NCBI GenBank assembly: GCA_021234155.1
Contig: JAJEKV010000055.1
Span: 124,001-188,000 of the forward strand
DNA from: Isoetes taiwanensis
Taxonomy: Eukaryota > Streptophyta > Lycopodiopsida > Isoetales > Isoetaceae
Reading direction: 5' to 3'
DNA: 64,000 nucleotides
Shown: positions 46,619 to 60,430 of the stretch, piece after piece
Numbering within the stretch: position 1 is the stretch's first letter
Layout of the letters: the number at the start of each line of letters is the position of its first letter
Position numbers and translations under genes: made by a program
Notes under the pieces: model-generated
Database searches by the model: none
Told to the model about the DNA's origin: nothing
The model's input: only the letters and a program-made list of their open reading frames with translations

Positions 46619-47589
46619 GTGGCATCCAAAAAAACTAAAGGGGCAACATCGGAATCAGGGTCAGACTCAGATGTCGATGTGCATGCCGACTCTATGCATA
46701 CCGAAATGGAGGTGGTCGACTCTCTGCAGGCCGAAACTGCTGCTACTGCTACTATTCAAATGGTGCTGCTAGTGCTGCCGATAGTGCTGCCAGGGCTGCC
46801 ATAACACAAAACGAAATCATATCCTGCTCTATCCAACAGAACAAAGATTTTCAGAAGGAGTTGCTGGCTGCCATGGCGGATAACATGAAGAATATGCTGA
46901 TGGACTTCAAGAGAGAATTTGTGAAGGAATTCATGAGCTCGGTGATGCAAGACATGATTAAAGAGTTACGGAGTTCTTTAGCTAATGATTTTCAATCAGC
47001 ATTAGAAGAGATTAAACAGGAAAATGCTCTGGCCATAAAGGAATTGAAAGAAGAATTAGCTGCAGTAAGAGCAGCTGAAATGAAAGAAGTGAAAGAGGAT
47101 ATTAAATCAGAAATGGAGGAGGTAAAAGAAGACATACTGAAGATACAAAGTTACCAGGATACCTCCGAGATCATGGCAGTGAAAACAGAATTACAGGAAT
47201 ATATTGAAGGACAATAAAGGAAGCAACGGGCACTGAATCTCAGGATTGTGGGTATGCCAGAACAAGAAAATGAAAATACAAAAGAAGCAGTGACTAAATT
47301 ATTTGAGGAGAAATTGGAGATAATGGATACGAATGTGCTTGATGCTTTTTGGGTAGGAAAGAAAGAGATAGGGACAAGACACGTTGTGGTTCGGTTCCAG
47401 ACTAGAGATGCTCGTTTTTCTGTACTCAGGAACAGATTCAAATTGAAAGACCAGTTCATTTGGATCAATGAAGATCTGACAAACGAACAAATGATGGAAA
47501 AGAAACAGGAATTAGAGAAAATGAAGGAAGCTAGAGCCAATAATAAGAAAGTCACATGGAGAAAGGGGAAAGCTGTGATTGAAACATAG
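46619..47589 (+). pseudogene. LINE copy B ORF1 (L1-ORF1p-like)
   Basis: The N-terminus is acidic and Ser-rich. A frameshift near 46800 follows, then a long coiled coil (LKEELAAVRAAEMKEVKEDI). After a stop at 47215 an RRM-like and C-terminal region follows (RALNLRIVGMPEQENENTKE, RHVVVRFQTRDARFSVLRNR), the order seen in the Transposase_22/L1 ORF1p family. Such proteins trimerise and coat the LINE RNA. Removing one stop and one shift would give one protein, so decay is light. Confidence 0.75.
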
Positions 47590-47609
47590 GAAGTGTAGGA
47601 GACCTTTAG

Positions 47610-48180
47610 GATAGGTATATGGAATATTAACACACTTACAGTAGATAAGATTATCAGTATGGAAGATATTTTATGTGAAGTAGACATGATTTGCTTTGTA
47701 GAAACTAAAGAGCACGATCTGTTTGGACTGCCAGAAATTGAAAATTTTAAAAACATTTACTCAGTTAAGAATGTAAGATTTACACAGGGTGATTGTGGCA
47801 ATGGTGGAGTAGCTTTCTATATTCGGGAAGAGTATGCGCATATTGTCAAAGGGGTAAGAAAGGACATAAATAACCAATACATGTGGATAGAGATCATTAG
47901 AGGAATGAACATCACATATATGGCAGTCTGCTATTCTGCGCCGCACCATAAGCAGGCTTATGCAGCTGCGCCGGATGCTTCAGGTGATAACCCATTCTAT
48001 AATTTGGAGCAGGATATCATGGTATATCAAGAAAAGGGCCAGGTTATCATAACATGAGACTTTAATGCACGTACAAAACATAAACAAGCTACGGTTTATA
48101 TTGATGCTGAAGACCATCTGTGGCTTGAGGCTGAAGAAGTGGCTGGAGACGCACATCAGCAGATCCAATTCTGACCAAAA
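47610..48180 (+). pseudogene. LINE copy B endonuclease domain
   Basis: It reads FRIGIWNINTLT, then ICFVETKEHDL, then GGVAFYIREEYAHIVKG, and IITDFNART where the usual GDFN has lost its Gly to a TGA stop at 48055. This is the apurinic-endonuclease fold of LINE ORF2. The stop and later shifts separate it from the reverse transcriptase. Confidence 0.85.
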
Positions 48181-48344
48181 CAGGTAGGCAACTATTGAAT
48201 TTATGTAGTAGTGCTAATATGCGCATCATGAATGGCATAAGCAGATACCCGAGATCAGGAGGCTTCACATGTAGACAACGAAGTGTGGTGGACTACCTTA
48301 TATGTGGAGAAGATACAGCTCAATATATCTAGGATTTTATTGTT

Positions 48345-50713
48345 ATGGATGATGGGATTGAATCTGATCATGTCCCAATACTCCTGGTTCTACCAGCTTT
48401 AGCACATAAAGCAACACATACAAAGCACATGCCGAGAATAAGATATGATTACAAACAGGCCGAACACTTTAGAAAGGATACTGAGCATGCTATTGCAAAC
48501 ATGTGTTGGCCTGATGATGCTCCTACCTTATCTGATGCCATTGCCTCGATGTTAGTGGAATCTGCCAGCAGATGTTTTGTCCCACAACGCATTATTAAGG
48601 GATTAAAATGCAATGCATGGTATGATGGGGACTGTAAAGAATTGAAAAAGAGTTTTCTAAGGGCAAAAGGAGAGTTAGTAAAATTAATAAGGAAGAAGAA
48701 ACGTGCATATCTCTTTAAGAGACAAGAGCAGCTCGTCCAAGAATACCTCAAAGAGCCAAAAAAATTCTGGAATAGGATGAAAAAGGAAAAAGCAAATGAT
48801 GTAGCCATTACTGCGCAGGAGCTATGGCAACATGTACATAATTTGTATCATGTAGCAGGCGTAGGTGAAGATATAAGGGGCAAATCAGATCTGTCCATAA
48901 CTATGGAGGACGTTGAGGATGGAATCAAAAGATTATCAAATGGTAAGGCGAGAGACATACAGGATCTTGGGGCTGAATTGCTGAAATGGGCAAGCAAAGA
49001 ACTATATGTAGGAGTGGCGAAATTACTCAACTTGGTGCTTAAACAAGGCTTTCCGCTCTCATGGCAGACTAACAGGATTGTACCTCTTTGGAAAGGTGGT
49101 GACCCTACAATAGCCAATAATTATCGTACCTTGATGATTAGTAGCTTATTCTCTAAATTATTTGCCACTATTATAGAGAAGAAACTAAGCCAATGGCGGA
49201 AGAGAAACATATCAGATCTGAAACTCAGGCAGGATTCCGTGCTCATAGATCCACAACAGATCACCTTGTTACATTGAAGGCGATCATGGATTCGGTTAAG
49301 GGTAAGAAGAAGCCAGTTTACATTCTTTTTGTAGATTTTAAAAAGGCATTTCATAAGATATCCAGAGATAAATTATGGAGACGGATGGAGAAATTACAGA
49401 TACCTGTTGATCTTAGGGAAGCGGTAAGAACATTATATGAAAAAGTTCTTGTGCAGTTATCATTTCCCTTTTCATTAGATGCTCCTGAGACAATCTTAAG
49501 TAATATCGGAGTTAAACAGGGATGCCCTTTATCTCCTACGCTGTTCAGACTATTCATCGATAGTCTGGACGAATGGCTTACTGAGAATGGAGGAGATGGT
49601 ACGGTTTTGCATGATTATGTGGTAAGATTGCTAATGTATGCTGATGATGTGGTCATTTTTGCGCGTACTCCTGAACAAATGCAGAAACACATAGATGCAT
49701 TAGCTTCCTTTTGTGATCATACCGATATGCAGGTGAACCTTGAGAAAACAAAGGTTATGGCAGTTGGGATTCTTAGGCAGACATGCTTTAAGTTTAATGG
49801 GGCTGAAATTCAGACTTGTGAATCCTATAAATACCTTGGGCTGGAAATCCACCGAAACCATAGATGGAACACATGCATAGCACAGAGGATCGAAGGTGGG
49901 CTTAAAGCCTTGTATAATATGCAAAGCATAAGCAGACGAATTCATTTGTGGTCTTGGGAAATGAAAATTAAGCTTTTCTTTGTGTTAGTGCAGACTGTAG
50001 TGCTTTATGGCTGTGAAGTATGGGGACCAAGTCTGCCTAAAGGATTATGGGAGGATATAGAACAAGTATTGAAAAAGTTTTTGAGACAGGAGATAGGAGC
50101 TAAAATGCAAACTCCATTTCCCATGCTGTTAGCTGAATGTGGCTTGATGCCGATGGAAGGTGAAGCAATGGTCAGGTGTATCCGATATGTGAGAAAGTTG
50201 AAAAAACAAACAGATGCTCGGATTCCATATAATGCCATGATGTCTAGTCTTGAGCGGGGATGGTTTGCTGACACAGTGTCTTGGCTAAGAAGATGGGACA
50301 TTGCATTGGAAGCTGCACTATCGTATGATGGTGATATCAGACAATGGGTGAAAAAGAAGGTAATAGATAAATTATGGCAGAATCCACCAACCAAGATGTG
50401 TTTGTATAGATTGAATATGAATTCTAATCTAATGCAGGCTAAGCATCTACAGGAGAACATATCTATAGGTAAGAGGCATGCTATCAGCCGGCTTCGTCTC
50501 AGCTCACATAGGCTGGGCGTGGAAGCTGGGCGCTGGAGTAACTTACCCAGAGAATGCAGAACCTGCAAGGTTTGTGGAGGTGCAGAGTTAGAGGATGAGC
50601 GTCACTATATGCCCTGCATACGAGCTACTGAGGGCTCAATACGGCGTCAAAGTAGAGAATCTATTCTAGTTATTTGCTTTAGATGCAAATGTAGTGGGTG
50701 CTTTCATTATTGA
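48345..50713 (+). pseudogene. LINE copy B reverse transcriptase
   Basis: The frame 48345-49277 has the linker and fingers (NGKARDIQDLGAELLKWASK, NNYRTLMISSLFSKLFATII). The frame 49193-50713 continues after a frameshift with FRAHRSTTDHLVTLKAIMD, motif A YILFVDFKKAFHKI, motif B GVKQGCPLSPTLFRLF and motif C LMYADDVVIFA. The C-terminal finger starts CRTCKVCGGAELEDERHYMP and is then frameshifted. It is homologous to copy A throughout. Confidence 0.92.
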
Positions 50714-50899
50714 TATTTTAAAATGTAGAGAAACATATGTAGAGAGAAATATGTCTTTTGATATTGATAACATTGATGATTATGAGGAGAGAGCTGAGGA
50801 AGTCCTACATGAGGATTTCTCAGAAGAAATTATGGAATTGCACTTTTATCGTCTTATAGACCTATGAGGTCTCCGCAGACGTAATAACATTTCATTTCA

Positions 50900-51420
<521 letters not shown>

Positions 51421-51504
<84 letters not shown>
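51421..51504. repeat. (CT)n microsatellite after LINE copy C
   Basis: About 80 bp of CT with one TTC interruption near the start. Confidence 0.97.
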
Positions 51505-51506
<2 letters not shown>

Positions 51507-53570
51507 ATCTCTCTATAATAACTGCAATTAACATATAATGCAGATCACACTGAAAAGTATTGCTACTCAAAGCGGACCCCAAACATTCACCGTGTCCATC
51601 AGCTCATGTAATATGCAGCTATTGTTTATGGACCTTGCCAAGATGCTGCGTAGCATTAATCTTTATTTCATGGCCCTTCCCATGTATGGTGCTAGATGCA
51701 AAATGTTCCTTTTAATGGTAATCTACCATCTCCATTTTCCGAGAGATTTTGGGAATGCTTATATCCGAAGAAGGCTGAATAGCATGGATGGAGGCAACTA
51801 CAACTAAAGCAGAGGCGGCAAAATGATAATCGAAGGAAGAAAGCCAACAATAGGAGAACGGGGAAACACGATTTGGCCATAGCCAACCCTTGTAGAATCT
51901 GCAAAATAAAAAGCTCTTCTAACTTGTGAATCTATAAGCGGAATTGGGTAAAGCCTTGCATAACCAGTGCCGCTCTGATAATTATACCATTTCGCCATAG
52001 CCAGAAGAAACAAAAATGAGGAAAGACCTGCTCCTTGCATCGTATCAAGCAAAACCGAAGATCTAATGATTAAAATAAGAATAACAAAATCAAGGACTCA
52101 AAATGCCCACTTACTCCTATGTTTAAAAAAATAAATAAAATCAACCAGCTATATATCCCAATCTGGACACTTCATCTGCATCAATGGTCCATAATGAAAG
52201 TTGATCACATATACTCTAAATCCCTTTTCGTATATATAAAGATACAGGAGAAAAACATGGAGAAATAATGCATGAGATTTGAAATCAGCAATCTTAGAAA
52301 ATACCTTCGCATTTGAGATAAAGCACCTTTGAGAAGCACCTTTGAGAACCTTGTACAAGGCTTATTCCCAAGTTATCAAAAGGTCCTAACAATCAAATGG
52401 GTAATTCAAACGTGCTAGATGGCTGCCTTTTCCACTCTGTAAGCATGGAGTGCTGCTAGTGGACATAGGCAACCGTATTCCAATAAACCATCATCTAAGA
52501 AATCTGAACTGAAGACACAATTCTAAGCAGACTGAAATAGAGGCACATATTTGAGAAAGTGCAAATGCGCAAAGGACGCCAAAGCCACGATGTTCAAAAG
52601 ATAATCTACAAAAGACTTGAATATTTTAGAATCAAAATATGACCCCCAACTAGCAGCATAAAACCCTACTCTCACAAAGATGAGACAATTCGCAGACCCA
52701 AATGCTCAAGAATCAATGCCAATTCGTAGGTTTCAAGAGTTGCCACAGGGCTCTTCCACCAACAATCGTGACAGGCAAACTGACACCTACAATAAGTTTC
52801 GGGTAGTCATGTCGAATATTCGGGTATATTCTAGCATATACTTGGGATATTCCAACTTCCCACATAACCGAGGGCTTGCCCATAGGGGCAACCCAAAAAG
52901 ACATTTCATTTGATTTCTCTCTTGCTCACTTTTGTTATTGCTATGTTATAAAAACTTGTGCTACTCCATTTATGAGAGCCTTGCATCATTTGGCTTTACT
53001 CTCTTATTTAAATCCTATGTTAATCTTAAGTCAATAGTGGCCTTATGCTATTTATCATACTTCCATGTGGTCGTGCCAATGTTAGAGTCTACCATGGTGC
53101 CTAGTTAGTGGTGGCTCTTGTATCAAGTTGGCCCTCATGCTTGGTGGGTTAAGCCTTATGTGCCAGTGGGTGGTAGCGGGTGGTAGCTGGCTACAAGCAA
53201 AGAGGTATTCGATCATGTCTAGTTGCAGTCCTCTCGTGCCTCTTGTAATTTTCTCATCACAACAAATGCATGCTTATTGCATTTTCGTTTCCCCTTCAAT
53301 GCACTATACACGTGAGTAATGGGGTGACACCATTAAGCGTTTGATGATAATGACCCACACATTGGATTGTTGAATATTGCTAAATTATAACAATATGGGA
53401 CGCTAGGCTATAGTATCTTATAGATCAAGATGTAAAATGATGTATTAGACACAACAAACAAGCGTACTTGAATAAGTTATTCATTATCATTTCCAAACAA
53501 GAATGTAATACTGAATCATAATACAAGAATGAAAAGGCATGTGTTTGATCTTATACAATAAAATTCTTCG
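51505..53570. other. Gene-poor stretch downstream of the permease gene
   Basis: The only frame worth noting is on the minus strand at 52052-51804. It starts MLDTMQGAGLSSFLFLLA with a signal-peptide-like hydrophobic stretch and could be a first exon of an unidentified gene; support is weak. Nothing else is recognised. Confidence 0.3.
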
Positions 53571-55621
53571 TTAGTAATGCGTCTTGAACGGGGTGTAATT
53601 TTTGAGCGAAAGGATGATGCCCTCCACCGATCCTAGAGCAGCAGCTATGGAGACGATAAGGCAACCAACATTAAGGATCTGAAGTCCGGTCCACTTGGCT
53701 GTCCATTTTGATATTCGAGCTTGAGAAATATGCATCGTCACAGGAAAATACACTGTAAGTGGCCAGAATGCCAAGGCCCCCAATAACCCTAGCACATCGT
53801 TGAAAAATGGTAGCAGCATAGACACCACTGTTGTAGTTATTACAAAAATTGTCCTGAATATAAGTCTGAATGCTGTGATCTTGAAAGGCCTTATGTAAGG
53901 AATTCTAACATCATGTTCTATGTGAAGGATATGGCTCTTGGGCCATTTTCTTATGCTGTATTCTTCCACAAATGCAAATATTGGTTGGCAGTATACCTGC
54001 AGACAATAGGCAGAATTGCATCAAATTTTAGGGTAAGTAAAATTGTGTTAGAGACTCTGTATTGGGTTTTTCTGATTTACCTGATATGCACCCACAAGAT
54101 GGACCACAATGCATGCATTTGCAAAATCTACAAGCCAGTAGGGATTGTAGAACCCAAATCCTGTTAGCAGATTTCCTGGAGCATTATTTCCAAATGCTAA
54201 ATATCCAAAACATCCAACAGACATATAAAACGCTGTTGTTGTGAGTACTCCCAAAAGTGATGCCTTTTTCATTGTCTTGTTTTCTGGTGGTGGAGCCTTC
54301 AGTGTATCCTGTGAGAAGATGAGCCTACTATCAGAACTGCTTAATTTGGCCATACTATAAAATATCTATGCAGAAGATTGTTCTTCTTACTTGAATTTCA
54401 ATGAGGATCATGGCAAATGAATAGGCAAATGCTACATTTCCGAGCGCTTGAAAGACCTGCCATAGTTTTTTGGCTTCTGTAAGTCCATCAGCAGTGCTTG
54501 TTCCTCCAATAGTCCCTCTTGAATGTCCTCCTTCTAAACAAGACAAAAAAAGGAAGGAATCAGAATACATGTAAAGAAATTCTTCATAATGGGATGGAAC
54601 TTTTTGATCACCTGCACTCCTAGCTATGGATAAGGCAAGTCCAATGAAAGAGTATGAGAAGGACATTATCGCAGCGACGATTGATAACCACCAGATTCTG
54701 TTGAAGTCAGGAATCTGTGACAGAAGAATCTGCACGACTCCAAAGATGGCCATGTAGATGTTGTTTGAAACATGACATGCTGCATCATCTCCATGCTCAT
54801 GGAAACAGTCTGATCTTCTGATGGCTCTATTTAATCACAAAGAGGATATACACTTAGCTTCACGACGACGTCGTATATTTAACTTAGAAGGCGGGTTATT
54901 TAAAGATAACATCTTACACCATGCTTATTGATGCTGTTATTGTGTAGCCAATTGAAGTTCCCACAAGATTTGTGTACTGCACAAGACCACATAGGAAGAT
55001 TTTTGAACCGCCTGAACAAATTGCACGGAAATAAAAGTTTAGATACAACAAAACTGATCAGACTGAAGGACTTTTAGGATAGAAAGGGAGTATAGACCTA
55101 AATTTGCTCTAACTGCATCCATATATGTATAGTTGCGCTTTCCTGTTACAGGATCAGGTGACCTGTAGCAGTCTGCAAGTAGAACTGAAGTGTAATATGT
55201 CACAAATGCAAAGGCTGCAAGAACTATTGGTCCTGCAATCCATCCTAGTTGAGCCATGCTCCATGCTAGTGACAGAACTCCAGAGCCAATTACTGCGGTG
55301 ATGACATGGGCTGATGCAGTCCATAAGTTCCCTGCGAAGTGCAAATGCAATTATGATTAAAGTTATACTATGATCCAAATCGCACGCAGATTATGTAACA
55401 GACTTTTCATCATAAATAAACACTTCATGTTTGCTTTTCATGGAAGAAGTATGCAAAGAATTCTTCAAGGTGACAAAGTTATGCATTGTGGACCTATGAA
55501 CAATATATTGTAAGGAATTCAACAAAAGAAGACAACCCAAATGTGTTTTAAGAACAAAGAAGCAAGCTTATTCAAGAATTGGCATGAAAAACAAGTAGTT
55601 AGCGACAGAGCTAGCATCCAT

Positions 55622-55674
<53 letters not shown>

Positions 55675-55829
55675 GTTTTTTAAAGGAAAGATGAAATACC
55701 AGTTCGTTTGACATGGCCGTCTTCATCTACAGTAGGGGGGAGGATAATTTCCGCGCTCTCTGCATCCTCATCATCTTGATGTTTGAAGTTCTCAACAGGC
55801 GTTCCGTTTTCCATGTCCGAGATCTTCAT
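53571..55829 (-). CDS. Amino acid permease (AAP/AAAP family), seven exons
   Basis: Exons on the minus strand: 55829-55700, 55331-55098, 55011-54918, 54826-54612, 54533-54391, 54308-54081 and 53996-53571. All introns have GT-AG ends and compatible phases. The sum is 1470 nt, giving 489 residues, the normal AAP length. The N-terminus (MKISDMENGTPVENFKHQDD) is acidic and cytosolic. The conserved first segment follows (TGNLWTASAHVITAVIGSGV, then LSLAWSMAQLGW), then YTYMDAVRANLGGSKIFLCG, VGTSIGYTITASISM, AIRRSDCFHEHG, TMKKASLLGVLTTTAFYMSV and VYCQPIFAFVEEY. About ten or eleven membrane helices are expected. AAPs are plasma-membrane proton/amino-acid symporters. No stop or frameshift is seen, so the gene appears functional. 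Substrate range cannot be read from sequence. Confidence 0.96.
55621..55673. repeat. (TAGA)n microsatellite in permease intron 1
   Basis: About thirteen tetramer units within the first intron (55332-55699), likely polymorphic. Confidence 0.97.
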
Positions 55830-57406
55830 CCTGCCACCTTAAGCTAGAATCTCACAGTTAAAGTGCAAAGATTTTGCTGCTACACTTTGCTGAAGGCTTT
55901 CTGACAGATTCTGAACGGACAGGCAAGCGGTGTCTTCAGCCTTATCATTGGTACGTCTGAATTGTAAGACTAAAGAAAACCGTAAGACTCAAATCTTTCT
56001 CTGCTCAACTGCTGAAGTTCAGAACACAGCGGATAAAAATGGTAAGCAAAACACGGTTGAATCAACTTGAATGCTTGGCAATTTGGGCCTGATTTAGGTG
56101 AATGGATTGGCAAGAGGGAAGGTGTATGGTTCGTCTAATCTGGACTCACCTGGGTTTTATGACCAAATGAGCAACTGGGTCATGGGTTCCTTGATTGGAT
56201 CTCAAAGCAATGAATTGGGTGGTTAATTCCTGAGCTAAACAATGTGTTTTCTTCAGCTAAATTAAGGCTGAGATTCCACTGGCACAATTATGGGAGTGTC
56301 AACTAACTGAACACCAATCCTTTGATGGCATCTCAGATTTGAAGCTTTGATGGCATCTCAGATTTGAAGCCAAGTTTGATTTTTTTTAATTTTGAACTAA
56401 TTGCCACTGCCGTGGGTAGAATTATTGCCTATCTTAGGTCACAGAAGGAAGCCGCAGTTGAGATTTTGCTCCCAAGTGCCGTTTGTTGATAGTAGAATCT
56501 GGCCAGCTAACAGAATCAAAAAGAGAAAACAAAATTTACAGATGCAGAATGGTGTTCCTTATGATCTAGACGAAACATAAAAGGTGGAGTTAGGTAAAAG
56601 CTTTCTGCCTGAATTTTTGTTCAGCAGATTGGTCGCCTTGATTCGGGACAAAGTGAATGACCTAATTTTTGGCGATCAAATCTGCCATGCAATCCAGCTC
56701 AAAGCATTTAATGGCTTCCATGGCTAAATATATCCATCCCATGATTCCCAAGGTGGTACCTTAGTATATTTGGCCTTTTGCATACCTTAAAGCAACCTGT
56801 ATTACAAGAGTATCGTGGACTCTTTTGCTCCACATGCATATGTTCGACGTACATATTTACTCTTCCATCCTTTAGCATCTTTCTTTCATGCGTAACCTTT
56901 CGCTCTCTTTCTCTTCATCTTCATCTTCTTCCCCTGCCTTCGTATCTCGCCCTTCGCCGCCTCACCTAGCGTGATTCGATTCGCAGTACGTCTCTACCCT
57001 CCCAATGTAACTACGTGTTTCGAATGAATACATCCAACTCTCCCCTCCTCCCCCCAACTGAGATTAAAAGTGGTTGCTACCACACAACGCTAACACATTG
57101 CTTTCCAACAGCAAACTTGCATGAGTTGCAAATGAATTCTCCTTGCGTAATTGGGATCAGATGCTATCATTGGTGCTAAAAGCTAACATGTTGCTTCCCC
57201 GCAATAAACTTGCAACTTGATTCCACCACAATCTTTGAAGCGAGCCTACTTTCCCAGGCGTCTGCTCTACTGCCTTATCAACTTGCCTTGCACTAGAGAG
57301 ATTCTTTGGAGTTTATAAGAATCATGCAAGTTATCATGTAATGGTTGCTTGTAAATTGATAACGGGGATATAAATTAGACTTCATTGTATTGCCTAATGG
57401 TATGTT
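55830..57406. other. Upstream region of the permease gene, no other gene
   Basis: This contains the permease 5' leader and promoter on the minus strand, but no TATA box or motif can be assigned with confidence. A 24-bp tandem duplication (TTTGATGGCATCTCAGATTT) is at about 56320-56368. Confidence 0.4.
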
Positions 57407-57592
57407 AAAATGTGCCCATCGTGATGGTGGTCTAGTGGTAAGGCTTTGGATTGGGGTGATCCCCACCAGGGTTCAAAACCCACTGGCTACTATCGGGTGG
57501 GAGATGTGGGCGAGTGCAAGTCCCACCAACTATGGCTTCAAAAAAAAAAAAACTGCAGATCCACCATGCCTTTAAACAAAAAAAATGTGCCC
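57407..57592 (+). mobile_element. tRNA-derived SINE with target duplication
   Basis: The body is 57418-57581. The A-box region TGGTCTAGTGGTAAGG and B box GGGTTCAAAACCC are followed by a GTGGGCGAGTGCAAGTCCCA body and A-rich tail. Perfect 11-bp direct repeats AAAATGTGCCC lie at 57407-57417 and 57582-57592. It would be transcribed by RNA polymerase III and mobilised by a LINE. Confidence 0.88.
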
Positions 57593-57655
57593 TTCCTTGT
57601 TGATGCTATTATGAATACACATTTGTTGATACAACAAAGTCACAAGGCACTATGT

Positions 57656-58206
57656 AATGTATATTGGAATCACTGGCTGTCGAGTTCCTAGGAACACTAG
57701 CATCCTACCTGTTAAAATCCACAATTTTCGACAGAGAAAAAAAATTCCAGGAAGTTTTCTAGTCAAAATCCGTGGGTTTCTTTATATTTTTCCAAATGAA
57801 ATCTCAATTTTCGTAGTCCTCTTCCGCCTAGCATAAATTATACACTAAATTTAAAATTGGAGATGGTGCTTATGATAACTTATCCTATATTAAATATTTA
57901 ACTTTTATCAATTTATAACCTAGTGTTTATTTATGAGTGAATGTTGGCGTCATTACATTTTTGACTCGCCAATATCTTTTTTTTCTTCTTTTTCTCTCCT
58001 TTTATTTCTAGCATTGTTTTTCATTGTTATATGTTCTTTTGTTCCCTTTTTCACCTCCCCTTTTTTTTCCTTGTTTTGCTATTTCGTTTCGGCACGATGT
58101 AATGTATATTGGAATCAGTGTGTGCCGAGTTCCTAGAAACACTAGCATCCTACCTGTTAAAATCGAGAATTTTTGACGGAGAAAAAAAATTTCAGGAAGT
58201 TTTCTG
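57656..58206. repeat. Two direct copies of a block of about 108 bp
   Basis: 57656-57763 and 58100-58206 share ATGTATATTGGAATCA, CGAGTTCCTAGRAACACTAG, CATCCTACCTGTTAAAATC and GGAAGTTTTC, with scattered differences. The 336 bp between them are T-rich and non-coding. They may be remnants of a small terminal-repeat element. Confidence 0.8.
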
Positions 58207-58484
58207 GCCTGGGGGATTCACCTCTATAATAGGTATATATGCCATGTGCGTTCCTTAGGTTGCCAAAAAACCCATTGTATACGACAGTTCCATATGAAAA
58301 ACCCTTTGTATATGACTACATTATTTGTAAAAGAATGCAGCCCATATCATATAATTACTTGCCCAAAACACTTTTACTTGACAACCCCTTCTATACATAT
58401 ACAATATCTCTATTATTTTATATATGTATATAATATACAAGTGGTTGTACTATGAGGGAGTACAGAAATTTTGAGCCATCAAAT

Positions 58485-59535
58485 GAAGATTCTCTTAGAT
58501 TCTCTTAATCCCATAGATTATTTAAGTCTCTCTTAAGATTCCCTTACATTCTCAAAGATTATCCCAAATTTTCCTTAGATTCCCTAAGATTCTATATAAA
58601 TTCCCTTAGATTCCCTTAGATTCTATCAAGATTCCCCTACTAAACACACTTACTGTGAAAGATTCCCTAAGATTCCACAAGTTTCCACTTACTGTAAAAG
58701 ATTCCCTAAGTTTCCACAAGATTCTATAAGGGTTCCTCTAGATTTTCAAACATCATCACAAGAATCCTCTAGATTCTCCAAAGTTCTATGTAGATTCTCC
58801 TAGATTTCATTAGATTCGATGTAGATTCTCTTAGATTCTATGTAGATTCCCTTAGATTCTATAGAGATTCCCTTAGATTCTATCAAGATTTCCCTATTAA
58901 ACACACTTACTGTGAAAGATTCCCTAAGATTCCACAAAGCTTCCCCTAGATTCTATAAAGATTCCTCTAGATTTTCAAACATTATCACAAGAATCCTCTA
59001 GATTCTCCAGAATTCTATGTAGATTCTCCAAAATTCTATGCAGATTCTTCTAAGTTCCGTTAGATTCTATGTAGATTCCCTTCGATTCTATGTAGATTCC
59101 CTTAGATTCTACAGAGATTGCCCTAGATTCCCAAAGATTCCACCAAGATTCCTCTAGATTCTCAAAGATTTTATGAGGATGCGCTCAGATTCTGCTAGAT
59201 TCTCTACAATTCGCTTGAGACTCCCATACATTTCCTAATTTTGTTGAGGTTCCCCTAGCTTCCTAAAGATTATCTCAAGATTCCTCTAGATTCCCCATGT
59301 TTCTATGTAGATTCTCCTAGATCCCCTTAGATTCTATGAAGGTTCCCCTACATTCTCAAAGGTTTTATAAAGATTCCCATAGAATCTCAAAGATTCCCTT
59401 GTGATTCTCATAGATTCCCGAAGATTCTCTTGAGCTTCAACTACATTCTCTAAGATCCTATGAAGATTCTCCTAGATTCTCTTGAATTCCGTAAATTCTG
59501 TAAAATTCTAAGTTTCCAAAAAGATTCTTAGTATT
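58485..59535. repeat. GATTCCCTTAGATTC-type minisatellite, second locus
   Basis: About 1.05 kb of imperfect AGATTCCCTTAGATTCTATG-like repeats of the same family as 31795-32540. It includes a larger internal duplication around AAACACACTTACTGTGAAAG (58646 and 58899). Confidence 0.85.
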
Positions 59536-60430
59536 CGATCACATTAGCTCCAACTGCGACGGAATAGTGCCAAAGCACTACTCATTGAAAAGCTCTCGAC
59601 GAGAGCAATCCAAGGGCGTGGGCTTCATCTTCATCCGACCCCTCTACTGCAAGTTACCGGCCTTTGAAGCCGATTATAAAAAAAGAAGCTTTATAGAAAG
59701 TCCATCCATTAATGTTGTTGCCACCTCATTACCTTTTTATTAAATAAAGGTGCCACCTCACCTCTTTTAATAAAAGAAATTGCAATTGAATAAAAAATTT
59801 AATGGTCAGGATTTCTCCTCTCCCTTTTGATCCAACGGCTAAGATTGACTGCACCAAAAAGCACCTTTTAAGGGACCTTCCTTGTACCTTCCCTTCAAAA
59901 AATCAAAGGCCAAGATGTTTCACGTGCCCGATCAACGGTCTAGGGATGGGGTGCATGCCCCATGCATGTCCCATGCATGCCCCCCACAAAATCCAAGGGC
60001 CATTGTCGCGCCACCTCACAAAATGGACGGATGGGATCAATCTCTACATAACTTTCACCCCTCCATAGGCACATCAAATAATTGTATCTTAACATATATA
60101 ATTATTGGAGGACGATTCTTTTGGCATATTACCGATAGATACCTCGCTAAAAAATTGACACCTAAGCGTTTTTCGTGCGCAACACTTCTATTGAAAATTT
60201 TATGACACGTATCAGATAAAGATAAGGTGTGCGAGGTGTGGTTCTGGCGACAATCCATCAGCCATCTCCGGCATCCAAAATATTGGAGCCGGCCATGGCC
60301 TTATTGCTTCAAGAAAGACTCAAGCTCTTGCGGTGATTTCAGCCCTAGCGTGACAATCTACTTGGTAAAAAGCTTGCGACTCATGGTCGTATGATTCTAC
60401 GTAGTGATGCTACTGGCCGGTGGTTCATTG
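59536..60430. other. Gene-free stretch
   Basis: No coding region is supported. It contains a direct CCATGCATG cluster (about 59958-59985). Confidence 0.4.
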
